Assembly: GCA_964017155.1 (NCBI GenBank) | Contig: OZ024867.1 | Coordinates: 10,779,116-10,843,115 of the forward strand | DNA: 64,000 nt | DNA from: Oasisia sp. SBJ-2009 | Lineage: Eukaryota > Annelida > Polychaeta > Sabellida > Siboglinidae | Reading direction: 5' to 3' | Program-made: the position numbers and the translations under genes | Notes under the pieces: model-generated | What the model saw: the letters and a program-made list of their open reading frames with translations, nothing else | Told to the model about the DNA's origin: nothing | Database searches by the model: none | In this document: positions 1 through 64,000 of the stretch, one piece after another | Layout: every line of letters begins with the position of its first letter | How positions within the stretch are numbered: position 1 is the first letter of the stretch

Positions 1-34
1 TTATATGTTATATTCATTTGTCATATTTCATTGT

Positions 35-226
<192 letters not shown>

Positions 227-310
227 GGCACTGTACACTACAGTCGACGCCATACTACATTTAAATTCATCATGTAATGCACGCTTTATTATTAGTGAAG
301 GTACACTTAC

Positions 311-52796
<52,486 letters not shown>

Positions 52797-52869
52797 CTAC
52801 AAGTAATAGAAAATGTAGTGTTCAAAACGTTAATTCGTTGACGCCGGTTTTTTTTAGAGTAGGTTCTAG

Positions 52870-53235
52870 ACCGACAGTGTAGTAACGATCCTTTGGTTAC
52901 TAAGGTTTGACGATTGATTTGACTACTATGGACCGTTAAAACAGACTTAGCCCCCGGTCCCTGTAAAAATGCTAGCATTTTTCGGCACAGGGCTAAATCC
53001 AAAATGGCCGCTGACACCATATCGAAAAATAAACTGTTGCACCAAAGCGCCATAAATCATGCATGGAGACACTTTTTAGATAGGTCTATCACGAGGATTC
53101 CCATTCTGACATCAGTTTAACGCTATTACATCACGTTGACCTATACATCGAAGATGGCCGCCATCTGGTAGAACGAAAACATAACTGTTCAAGCAAAGCA
53201 CCTAGAAGCATGCATGATGACGCTTTTTCGGGGTA
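52870..53235. repeat. Diverged tandem repeat with an inverted partner at 62.75 kb
   Basis: A unit of about 155 bp occurs twice here (a GATGGCCGC...CTGTT...AAAGC pattern). The first copy also matches, inverted, sequence at 62745-62915 (TACTAAGGTTTGACGAT). Confidence 0.5.
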
Positions 53236-53879
53236 CGTTGACCAAGACACATTGTTTCGGTTAAATCGATGCGCTGATGCAATTTATGAAGGTGACAGAT
53301 CGAATTAAGTTCACGTGGTAAGGTCAATGTCATTCATGGGTCAACTTCAAGGAAATATATAACGGTTAAGGAATCGAAGTCCTGGACCCAACTAATATAA
53401 AGGGAACGAGAACCCCGGTGCCCGACATGACAACACATTGTGATAATCTCGTGTACGTCCTCATTGCCCTGCTAACGACGGAGAACCCAAACAAACACTG
53501 TGACATTGTGCCCTTTCTTGGTCCCTTCAACACAATGTGTGATGATTTACCAATATTTTATACAATTTATATTCATTACGCAATTATAATTATTAGCATC
53601 TTAGTATGATATTTTTAAGACTGATGAGCTATGTTATTATAATTATTATTTTTAATCATATACTTTATTATTTTTTTATTTAATTACATTTTTATTTTAG
53701 CATACTGAGGAATATTAAATGTAACTCTGCTATGTTATTTTATTATTTCATGCATAGGGTTATATTTATAAATGTGCGTGTATGTGTATATATAATATAT
53801 ATCTTAATAATAGTTTTGCATCCATATATACATATAATTATTTAATAATAATTTTATCTTAGCTACTATTTGTACATTA
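53236..53879. other. AT-rich intergenic or intronic stretch
   Basis: No gene is seen. The part from about 53400 may be the 3' untranslated region of the element that ends at 53950. Confidence 0.35.
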
Positions 53880-53950
53880 TGTGAAGCGCCTGAGAGCAAT
53901 ACTATTGATTCGGGCGCTATACAAATAAATTGTATTATTATTATTATTAT
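53880..53950 (+). repeat. Non-LTR/SINE 3' end with (ATT)n tail
   Basis: GGGCGCTATACAAATAAATT followed by an ATT repeat is a typical tail of this type. It parallels the reverse-strand tail at 29462. Confidence 0.5.
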
Positions 53951-54079
53951 GATGAGCGCTATATACAAGCGCTTCAAGGGGAGTGACCTAGCACAGGTAC
54001 TTGTGGCGGAAAGCTCCGTGGCTCGCGCGTTGAAAGGCAAACATTACAAGAGGGGTCTGCGTTGCTGATGTATTAGGCG

Positions 54080-54540
54080 GTCATGATTCAGCCGTTGAAG
54101 GGGAGGCCCGACCTTGCTGATGAGACAAGGCAAACCCTTCAGATTCTGAGAAATACGAGTATCTCCCAAGAACCCCGCGTTGCTGCCCACGCGGCACTGG
54201 AGGAGGATGCTGACCTTGAGAGCCTCATCACCAACATCTTCACCCAGACGGAGGCCAGTGACATGGCGGACTACTGAAGGGACTTCCTGTCCATGACCCA
54301 CACGCTGATGCAGAATGTGCACGCAGTCCACGTTTGCAACTGGGACGAGTACATCAGCTTTCTATGCGCGCCATGCTGCCATGGGTACGTACACTAACAA
54401 TACGTACGGGAGGTGGCTGCCTGATTTATGGGCTATGCTGACAGCTCTGCCTGTTGCTCAAGTCTACGGAATTATCTCGATCCATCCAGGCAACCCCTAC
54501 TCCAAAATGGCATAGGACATGTGGAGTGAAGGTACCATGA
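54080..54540 (+). pseudogene. Third FEN-like nuclease-element relic (upstream region)
   Basis: A plus-strand frame reads QEPRVAAHAALEED and SDMADY, then a TGA, then RDFLSMTHTLMQN. After a frameshift near 54370 comes YGRWLPDLWAMLTALP, then HPGNPYSKMA and MNKYY. The YGRWLP...LP segment corresponds to YSRWVP...LP in the 17-19.7 kb gene. The catalytic region is not present. The big inverted-repeat element begins right after MNK. Confidence 0.5.
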
Positions 54541-56224
54541 ACAAATACTATCAAAATTCGCGTGTCTTATTTTTTTAAATGACGTCAAAATGGCGTTAGG
54601 GGTTAAGTAGCGTCCCCTCGCGGATAGGTGATGAATTATACACTAGGTGAAAGAACAGGTGGAGTCATCTGCCGGATACGTATTCGGCTAATCGATCACG
54701 TGACTTAATATTGTACTCTATGACTGCTGTTGTTCCATCCAACAATGTTGCAATATAGTAAAATATGAAAAACATGACTAAGTTATGGCATGTAAACACT
54801 AAAAACACGTAAAATTGACAAAGTGATGGCGGTGAAACGCTGAAAAAGTTGCGAAATGATACAAAGTTGGCACATGGAGTTAGTAAAATATGAAAAAACA
54901 TGACAAAGTTATGGCATGTAAACACTAAAAATACATAAAATTGACAAAGTGATGGCGGCGAACCGCTGAAAACGTTGTGAAATGGTACAAAGTTGGTACA
55001 TCGAGTTAGTAAAATATGAAAATCTTGACAAAGTTATGGGATGTAAACACTAAGAACACGTAAAATTGACAAAGTGATGGCGGTGAAACGATGAAAAAAG
55101 TTGTAAAATGGTATAAAGTTGGCACACCGAGTTAGTAAATATGAAAAACATGACAAAGTTATGGCGTAGAATAGAAAACTATACTATTTTACTACAAGTT
55201 ACAAGAATAACTTAGTTAAATTTGTGAAAACACCACCTGTGTAACGCAATGAAACGGTGAAACGTTACGAAATGGAACGAGGTGAGGACACTGGCTCAGT
55301 GAAATAAGAAAAGTTGGCAGGGTTATTGCGTGGACACTTTAAATGGCACTAGTTTTTAACGTTATCACTATGATTGAATGTGTAATTGTGCAAGAAATTG
55401 TGTTATGGTCCTGATGTGACCCGGAAGTTGTGTTTTGCATGTGGTAGGAAGCGTCATTTTAACGGAAGTTATGGTCTGCGCATGACATGAAACTGTCCTA
55501 GTCTCGTCTGTATGGATTGGGCAACGACAAGTTATAGCATGTAAACACTAAAAATACATGAAATTGACAAAGTCATGGCGGTGAAACGCTAAACATATGT
55601 GAAATGGTATAAAGTTGGTGCACCGTGTGAGTAAAATATGACAAACTTGACAAAGTTATGGTATGTAAACCCTAAAAATAAGTGAAATTAACGAAGTGAT
55701 GGCGGTGAAACGCTGAAAAAGTTGTGAAATGATACAACGTTGGTGCACCGGTTTGGTAAAATATGAAAAAACTTGACAAAGGACACGGTGAAACGTTATG
55801 GAATGCTATGTAGATAACACACTGACAAATAAGAACACTTGCCAAGGTTATCGCGATGAAACTTTAAATGGAACCAGTTTTAAAGTTATGACTATGGTCG
55901 AAGGTCTAATTTTACAAGAAATTGTGTTATGGTGCTGGTCTGCCCCACAATTTTTACGGAAGTTGTGTTTTGCACGTGGTAGGAAACGTCATTTTAGCGG
56001 AAGTTATGGTGTGCGCATGACATAAAACTGTCCTAGCCTCGTGTACTACTTACTACTTATGCCTTTTCGCTCGCTCGGAGCATAGGCCATCGACTAAGGA
56101 ACGCCACTGTTTTCTGTTTGTGGCCATCTTCTCCATTTCTTTCCAGGTGTACCCTAGCCTCGTGTGGATAAGTGCAAATATCCTGTTTTATTTTAGGAGA
56201 CTTAGAAAATAAAGCATTCCTTAC

Positions 56225-57300
56225 AAGGATAGTATAATAAAATAACATAAAATAATATAACACTACATAATAAAATTAAATAATATAACATAACATAAAG
56301 CAACATAATAAAATAAAATAACATGAACAAAAATAAATTAATATAACAAAACATAAAATGAAATAAGGCGAAATAAAATAAATTAATATAACAACATAAC
56401 AGAACATAACAAAATGTAATATAACACAACATAAAATGAAATAAGGCGAAATAAAATAAAATAACATAAAACATAGAACATAACATACAGCAACATAATA
56501 AAATAAAATATGTAGCAGAACAGAACATAACATAATATGATGTAACATAATATAACTTAAAATAAGGCAACATAATAATATGAAATAACATAAAGTAATA
56601 TAACACAACATAAAATAAAATTAGGCGAAATAAAATAAAGTAAAATAATATAACAACAGAACATAACATAATATAATATAACAACATAAAGTAAAATAAA
56701 GCGACATAATATAATAAAATAACATAAAATAATATACCACACAACATAGTAACATAAAATGACATAATAAAAATTAAAGTAAAATAAAATAACATGAACA
56801 ACAATAAATTAATATAACAAAACATAAAATGAAATAAGACGAAATGAAATAAAGTAATGTAACATAGCAGAACATAACATAATGTAATATAACATAACAT
56901 AAAGAAACATAATAAAATAAAATAACATAAAATATAGAACATAACATACAGCAACATAATAAAATAAAATATGTAACAGAACAGAACATAACATAACATA
57001 ATATGATGCAACATAATAAGTTAAAATAAGGCAATATAATAATATTAAATAATATAAACATTACAAACACGTTATATTTACAAAACAAATATGTACAGAC
57101 AAGTTATGTTTACAAAACAAAACTTAGGTTTACCAACACGTTATGTTTACAAAACAAAATACAAAACAGAAAGTTTACAAACACGTTATGTTTATAAAAC
57201 AAAAACAAAATATTTACAAACAAGTTATGCTTACAAAACAAAACTAAAGTTTACAAACACGATATGTTTACAAAACAAAATACGAAACATATTTCGGGGT
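56225..57300. repeat. A-rich, nearly G-free core of the inverted-repeat element
   Basis: 56225-57060 is made of ATAACATAAAATAAAAT-type words with hardly any G on the plus strand. 57060-57300 repeats TTTACAAACACGTTATG-type units. Minus-strand frames (Leu/Tyr/Phe/Cys-rich) are compositional. Confidence 0.85.
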
Positions 57301-57392
57301 GTCAACTTTGAACCATTTCACAACTGTTCAGTGTTTCACAGCGATGACTTTGTCAATTTCACGTAGTTTTAGTGTTTACATGCTATCACTTT

Positions 57393-60014
57393 GTCAAGTT
57401 TTTTCGTATTTTACTTAGTAGGTGTGCTAACCTCGTTCCGTTTCGTAACGTTTCACCGTACATTGCGTTAGACAGGTGGTGTTTTCACAAATTTAACTAA
57501 GTTATTCTTGTAACTTGTAGTAAAATGGAATATGTTTCTGTTTCGACGTGATAAACTTGTCGAGTTTTCATATTTTACTAAGTCGGCGTGCCAATTTTGT
57601 ACCATTTCACAACTTTTCAGCGTTTCACCGCTATGACTTTGTCACTTTGACGTAGTTTTAGTGTTTACATGCGATAACTTTGTCAAGTTTTTTCATATTT
57701 ACTAAATCGGTATGCTAACCTCGTTCCGTTTCGTAACTTTTTCACCGTACATTGCGTTAGACAGGTGGTGTTTCTACAAATGTAACTAAGTTATTCTTGT
57801 AACTTGTAGTAAAATGGAATATGTTTCTGTTTCGACGCGATAAACTTGTCGAGTTTTCATATTTTACTAAGTCGACGTGCCAACTTTGTACCATTTCACA
57901 ACTGTTCAGCATTTCACCGCGATGACTTTGGCAATTTGACGTAGTTTTAGTGATTACATGAGATAAATTTGTCAAGTTGTTCCATAGTTTACTTAGTCGG
58001 TGTGCTAACCTCGTTCCATTTCGTAACTTTTCACAGTACATTGCGTTAGACAGGTGACGTTTTAGCAAATTTAACTAAGTTATTCTTGTAACTTGTAGTA
58101 AAATGAAATATTGTTCTGTTTCCACGCGATAAACTTGTCAAGTTTTCATATTTTACTATGTCTGCGTGCAAACTTTGCACCATTTCACTACTTTTCAGCG
58201 TTTCACCACGATGACTTTGTCAATTTGACGTATTTTTCTAAGTCATCTTGGTACTTTCATAACCTTCTGTGGAAAATCTTTGGCACTTTCTATCATACAC
58301 CGTGAACAATCTAGACAAATCTTGGGCTGCGACGTCACTTCTTTAAAAACGTATGCCACCTAGCAGATAACTCTGACACTACGTTAGACGCGAGCCCCAT
58401 CTAGCGCACAAAACAGCCACTAATTTGGGTTTGACATAGAAAACTATGGCTTCGACTACATCCATAACAGAAATTCCTGTAAAATGGTGGCTTCGGTCAC
58501 AGTCATAACGTAACTTTTAGAGTTTAGGGATGAAAACCTTATTAAATATTCGTGTTTTACTAAGTCTGTGTGCTAACTTCGTAGCATTTCGTAACGTTTT
58601 ACCGTTTCATTGCGTAGACAGGTGGTGTTTTCACAATGTTAACTAAGTTACTCTTGTAACCTGTAGTAAATAGAATATTTATTATGTTTCCACGTGATAA
58701 CTTAGTCAAGTTTTTCGTATTTTACTTAGTAGGTGTGCTAACCTCGTTCCGTTTCGTAACGTTTCACCGTACATTGCGTTAGACAGGTGGTGTTTTCACA
58801 AATTTAACTAAGTTATTCTTGTAACTTGTAGTAAAATGGAATATGTTTCTGTTTCGACGTGATAAACTTGTCGAGTTTTCATATTTTACTAAGTCGGCGT
58901 GCCAATTTTGTACCATTTCACAACTTTTCAGCGTTTCACCGCTATGACTTTGTCACTTTGACGTAGTTTTAGTGTTTACATGCGATAACTTTGTCAAGTT
59001 TTTTCATATTTACTAAATCGGTATGCTAACCTCGTTCCGTTTCGTAACTTTTTCACCGTACATTGCGTTAGACAGGTGGTGTTTCTACAAATGTAACTAA
59101 GTTATTCTTGTAACTTGTAGTAAAATGGAATATGTTTCTGTTTCGACGCGATAAACTTGTCGAGTTTTCATATTTTTCTAAGTCGACGTGCCAACTTTGT
59201 ACCATTTCACAACTGTTCAGGATTTCACCGCGATGACTTTGGCAATTTGACGTAGTTTTAGTGATTACATGAGATAAATTTGTCAAGTTGTTCCATAGTT
59301 TACTTAGTCGGTGTGCTAACCTCGTTCCATTTCGTAACTTTTCACAGTACATTGCGTTAGACAGGTGACGTTTTAGCAAATTTAACTAAGTTATTCTTGT
59401 AACTTGTAGTAAAATGAAATATTGTTCTGTTTCCACGCGATAAACTTGTCAAGTTTTCATATTTTACTATGTCTGCGTGCAAACTTTGCACCATTTCACT
59501 ACTTTTCAGCGTTTCACCACGATGACTTTGTCAATTTGACGTATTTTTCTAAGTCATCTTGGTACTTTCATAACCTTCTGTGGAAAATCTTTGGCACTTT
59601 CTATCATACACCGTGAACAATCTAGACAAATCTTGGGCTGCGACGTCACTTCTTTAAAAACGTATGCCACCTAGCAGATAACTCTGACACTACGTTAGAC
59701 GCGAGCCCCATCTAGCGCACAAAACAGCCACTAATTTGGGTTTGACATAGAAAACTATGGCTTCGACTACATCCATAACAGAAATTCCTGTAAAATGGTG
59801 GCTTCGGTCACAGTCATAACGTAACTTTTAGAGTTTAGGGATGAAAACCTTATTAAATATTCGTGTTTTACTAAGTCTGTGTGCTAACTTCGTAGCATTT
59901 CGTAACGTTTTACCGTTTCATTGCGTAGACAGGTGGTGTTTTCACAATGTTAACTAAGTTACTCTTGTAACCTGTAGTAAATAGAATATTTATTATGTTT
60001 CCACGTGATAACTT
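57393..60014. repeat. Near-perfect 1311-bp tandem duplication
   Basis: 57393-58703 is repeated as 58704-60014 with only a few substitutions (for example ATTTTACTAAG against ATTTTTCTAAG, and CAGCATTT against CAGGATTT). Each unit contains several ~125-bp arm repeats. Confidence 0.92.
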
Positions 60015-62400
60015 AGTCAAGTTTTTCATATTTTACTTAGTCGGTGTCCCAACTTTGTACCATTTCACAACCTTTCTCCGTTTCACCGCCATGACTTTGT
60101 CACTTTGAAGTATTTTCTAAGTCATCTTGTTACTTTCATAATCTTCTGTGGGAAAACTTTGACACTTTCTATCATAAACCGATAACCTTGGTGATTTTTC
60201 TTACGACACACATCATTTTCCTAACCAAATCTAAAACAATCTAGAACAAATCTTGGGTTGCCACGTCACTTCTTTAAAAACTGGTACCACCTAGCGTATA
60301 ACTCTGACACTACGTTAGACGCGAGCCCCATCTAGCGGACAAAACAGCCACTAATTAGGGTTTGACATAGAAAACGATGGCTTCGACTACTTCCGTAACA
60401 TAATTTCTTGTAAAATGGCGGCTTCGGTCACAGTCATGACATACCTTTTTGTGTTTCGAGACCATAACCTTGGCAAATATTCGCATTTTACTAAAGTCAA
60501 CGTGGTAATTTCATAACATTTGGCGAGTTAACGAGATAGAAAGAGGAATCTTTCCACTTCTTACCATATTCGTATCATAGCTTCTACAAAAATGGGCTCC
60601 TGCCACGTGTAAAACGTAACTTCCGTAAACAATGAAGCTTCCGGTCACGTGCAAAAACATAACTTCCATTAACAGGATGATACCTTTCACGTGTAAAACA
60701 AAACGTCCGGGAAAATGGTGGTCTCGACCACAGCCATAACATAACTTCAGTCAGTGTGCTATCTACATAGCATTTCATAACGTTTCACCGTGTCATTGCG
60801 TTAGACATGTGGTGTTTTAACAAATTTAACTAACTTAGTTTTGTAATTTGTAGTAAATAGAATATTTTTCTATTATACGTCATAACTTTGTCAAGTTATT
60901 TCATATTTTACTAACTCGGTGTGCCGATGTTTGTACCATTTCACACAATTTTTCAACGCATCACCGCGATGACTTTGTCATTTTCACGTATTTTTAGTGT
61001 TTACATGCTATAACTTTGACAAGTTTCTCATATTCTGCTAACTCGGTTTGCTAACCTCGTTCCATTTCGTAACGTTTCACCGTTTCATTGTGTTACACAG
61101 GTAGTGTTTTGACTAATTTAACTAACTTATTCTTGTAACTTGTAGTAAAATGGCATATGTTTCTGTTTCAACACCATAACTTTGTCAAGTTTTTTCATAT
61201 GTTATCAAACCGGTGCACCAACGTTGTATCAGTTCACAACTTTTTCAGCGTTTCACCGCCATCACTTTGTTAATTTCACTTATTTTTAGGGTTTATATAC
61301 CATAACTTTATCAAGTTTGTCATATTTTACTCACACGGTGCACCAACTTTATACCATTTCACATATGTTTAGCGTTTCACCGCCATGACTTTGTCAATTT
61401 CATGTATTTTTAGTGTTTACATGTTATAACTTGTCGTTGCCCAATTCATACAGACGACACTAGGACAGTTTCATGTCATGCGCAGACCATAACTTCCGTT
61501 AAAATGACGCTTCCTACCACATGCAAAACACAACATCCGTAAAATGTCGGGTCACATCAGGACCATAACACAATTTCTTGCAAAATTACACATTCAATCA
61601 TAGTGATAACGTTAAAAACTAGTGCCATTTAAAGTTTCCACGCAATAACCCTGCCAACTTTTCTTATTTCACTGAGCCAGTGTCCTCACCTCGTTCCATT
61701 TCGTAACGTTTCACCGTTTCATTGCGTTAGACAGGTGGTGTTTTCACAAATTTAACTAAGTTATTCTTGTAACTTGTAGTAAAATAGTATAGTTTTCTAT
61801 TCTACGCCATAACTTTGTCATGTTTTTCATATTTACTAACTCGGTGTGCCAACTTTATACCATTTTACAACTTTTTTCATCGTTTCACCGCCATCACTTT
61901 GTAAATTTTACGTGTTCTTAGTGTTTACATCCCATAACTTTGTCAAGATTTTCATATTTTACTAACTCCATGTACCAACTTTGTACCAATTCACTACTTT
62001 TTTCAGCGGTTCGCCGCCTTCACTTTGTCAATTTTACGTATTTTTAGTGTTTACATGCCATAACTTTGTCATGTTTTTTCATATTTTACTAACTCCATGT
62101 GCCAAATTTGTATCATTTCGCAACTTTTTCAGAGTTTCACCGCCATCACTTTGTCAATTGTACGTGTTTTAGTGTTAACATGCCATAACTCAGTCATGTT
62201 TTTTATATTTTACTATATTGCAACATTGTTGGATGGAACAACAGCAGTCACAGAGTACAATATTAAGTCACGTGATCGATTAGCCGAATACGTATCCGGC
62301 AGTTGACTCCACCTGTTCTTTCACCTAGTGTATAATTCATCACCTATTCGCGAGGGGACGCTACATAACCCCTAACGCCATTTTGACGTCATTTAAAAAA
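60015..62400. repeat. Right arm of the large element, tandem ~125-bp units
   Basis: Units with CATAACTTTGTCAAG, TTTCACCGCCATGACTTTG and TACCATTTCACAACTTT recur, inverted relative to 54770-55780. Confidence 0.8.
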
Positions 62401-62434
62401 ATAAGACACGACTTTTGATAGTATTAGTTCGTGA

Positions 62435-62620
62435 ATTGTCCGTAAGGGGGCGATACTTATACACAACATATCCACCAGAGGGCGCCACGTTAAAAAATAA
62501 GACGCACGAATGGTAACACTACTATTTCGTGACTTGTCCACCAGGCGGCGCCACTAGTGCATGTTCTATCCACCAGATGGCGCCACTAGTACACGACTTA
62601 TCCGCCAGAGGGCGACACTT
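62435..62620. repeat. Tandem cluster of CTCF-like motifs
   Basis: CCACCAGAGGGCGCCAC and close variants start near 62437, 62472, 62538, 62571 and 62602, mostly 32-35 bp apart (one gap of 66). All are in the same orientation. The word matches the CCACCAGGGGGCGC core of the animal CTCF consensus. Protein binding is inference. Confidence 0.55.
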
Positions 62621-62621
62621 G

Positions 62622-62655
62622 ACCGGTGGAATTCCACCGGTGGAATTCCACCGGT
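62622..62655. repeat. 34-bp perfect palindrome
   Basis: ACCGGT, GGAATTCC, ACCGGT, GGAATTCC and ACCGGT follow each other with shared edges, so the whole is its own reverse complement. Confidence 0.9.
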
Positions 62656-62915
62656 GGTACTCCTCCTACTCCCGCCACGCTCCGCTCCAAGTGCCGCGCA
62701 ATAAGCACCTACTATACTACTACCCAAACAAGAGTCTTCACGCTTGATTAACAGCGCTTTGGTTCAACAGTTATTTTTTCGAGATGGTGCCAGCTGTCAT
62801 TTTGGATTTGCCCTCTGGTGGAAAATGCCAGCATTTGTTTAGAAGGCTTAGGGTGCAATTTTGCTTAATTGGTTCATAGAAATCAAATAAATCGTCAAAC
62901 CTTAGTAGCCAGAGA

Positions 62916-64000
62916 ATGGGCACGGAAGTGCGTATTGTAGACACAATAGCATTTCAACATTTTCCTATCTGTTTCATATTATATACTCATATGCATGGTC
63001 CTACATATTTTATTCAATTATATTTATGAACATAGATATATGTTTTCAATGAAACCAATATCCAATATGCCCACCGTTCAAGAACACAATAATAGTGTTC
63101 TGTTTATGTTTTGTTATGACACATCCCAATTGGCTATGACGTCAATGATATGGGTTGCGCACGGCCTAGCAGATCACTGAATTGTGCGTCTTACTTTGCA
63201 CTAACCAGTGACGCTTCTAGAATGTTCCATGCAAGTAATGTAAGGGGAAAAGGATGCTTTATAATCCTCAATATTGGCTGTAATATGTCAATGTACAAGG
63301 TGATTTGATAGTTTGCAGTTGTCTGCAGATACTAAAATATTTCTGGACGAGACAGCGATTTGAATATGGATGTTTCTGAACATAAGTATTAAACGGAAGT
63401 TCTTCCTTATCTCCCGAAGTTTGGACCAACCTAAAACGTTAACCACATGTGTAACGAATTGTTGAATATGTTTGTAACAGGTTTTAGGATATATGATAGT
63501 ACTGTCTTAATTAGGCACATTTCTGTGTCATCTTGATATATTACTTTAAATAGCATTGTATACTATTGCCAATATATATTCATCAACAAGTAATAATGAT
63601 CATTTTATGCTTTCATTCATGGGATGCTTAACATTATCGGTGCATAGTAATCGTTTTGATTACGTGCATTTGTTTTAAACCGTGTATCCTCCATTGTTTA
63701 TCGTGTCTTTGTTCATGATGTATTTTGCGTATATTATGGTTACTGACAGGAGTATATGTTATACAAATATGTAAACAAGTGGATAAATGTGTTATATGTT
63801 GTGTTGACATTTTCGTCTTTGGCTAAATGTCCACGAATGCACTTCATTACTCGTGGGAATGAATGGTTCCCGCCGCCGAAAAACATTATTATTTTGCAAC
63901 ATTGTATCGTAGAGCGTCGTCCGTCGCTTTAGTTTGTAAATGTTTGGTAAACTTGATAAACATGGCAGATTTTAGGCACAACACAGTGTCTTTCAAAACA
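62916..64000. other. Right flank
   Basis: No exon of the modular gene and no other gene is recognised. From about 63830 a copy of the dispersed repeat also seen near 49.1 and 50.4 kb begins. Confidence 0.4.

Larger units (their letters stand above)
54546..62423. mobile_element. Large inverted-repeat element, about 7.9 kb
   Basis: The left end (TACTATCAAAA, then TCTTATTTTTTTAAATGACG) recurs inverted at the right end, with matching sequence inwards for over 1 kb. The arms are chains of degenerate ~125-bp units with words such as TGACAAAGTTATGG, TGGCGGTGAAACG and AAAGTTGG. TA at each end could be a target duplication. No intact transposase is seen. It may be a large non-autonomous or foldback element. 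The exact ends are uncertain because similarity continues weakly for about 12 bp outward. Confidence 0.6.

Noticed and set aside
56202..57088. 270-codon minus-strand frame rich in Leu, Tyr, Phe and Cys, like a membrane protein
   Set aside because: It is the reverse of the A-rich low-complexity block; overlapping similar frames exist in several phases, so it is compositional.
57757..59379. Two identical 103-codon minus-strand frames
   Set aside because: They are copies within the 1311-bp tandem duplication of the ~125-bp repeat; nothing suggests translation.

Overview
The window looks like metazoan (invertebrate) nuclear DNA. It is AT-rich, loaded with long (TA)n, (GT)n and (GTAT)n microsatellites, and carries decayed non-LTR retrotransposons, terminal-inverted-repeat elements and one intron-rich gene. 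The exact group cannot be fixed from sequence alone. The compound microsatellites and secreted cysteine-rich modules would suit a mollusc or other lophotrochozoan, but that is inference.

The only host gene I can support runs on the minus strand across almost the whole left 53 kb. I reconstruct 23 short exons (about 2.37 kb of coding sequence, about 790 residues). All have consensus splice sites, and all except the signal exon are phase 1-1, so they can be duplicated or dropped without breaking the frame. The order is: a hydrophobic signal-peptide exon (52.7 kb), then cassettes of four cysteine-rich module exons that I call A, B, C and D. Cassettes 1 to 3 are complete (46.6-38.7, 32.3-27.5 and 21.4-14.2 kb). 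Cassette 4 (8.0-0.3 kb) has A, B and C, and its D exon should lie beyond base 1. Between cassettes sit 24-36 bp linker mini-exons: four after D1, one after D2 and two after D3. Flanking intron sequence is also similar between cassettes, so whole genomic segments were duplicated. The product should be a secreted, N-glycosylated, multi-module cysteine-rich protein with EB/EGF-like spacing. Its function is unknown. No ATG exon is seen, so the first exon is missing or lies beyond the right edge.

The introns hold many insertions. At 2.1-5.9 kb is a foldback element with 1.6-kb inverted arms and a 6-bp target duplication; one arm carries a TTAA-flanked MITE. At 16.4-20.2 kb is an element with about 280-bp inverted ends that carries a frameshifted gene for a FEN/XPG-I-like (PIN-fold) nuclease with a cysteine-rich tail. 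Relics of related genes lie at 44.2-45.5 kb, beside a non-LTR retrotransposon, and at 54.1-54.5 kb. Non-LTR fragments lie at 24.7-25.8, 29.5-29.9, 30.0-30.6, 33.9-35.7 and 42.2-44.2 kb.

The right part (52.8-64 kb) has no host exon that I can support. It is dominated by a roughly 7.9-kb inverted-repeat element (54.5-62.4 kb) whose arms are degenerate ~125-bp tandem repeats. Inside it are an almost G-free A-rich core and a near-perfect 1311-bp tandem duplication. Its right edge runs into a cluster of CTCF-like motifs and a 34-bp perfect palindrome.
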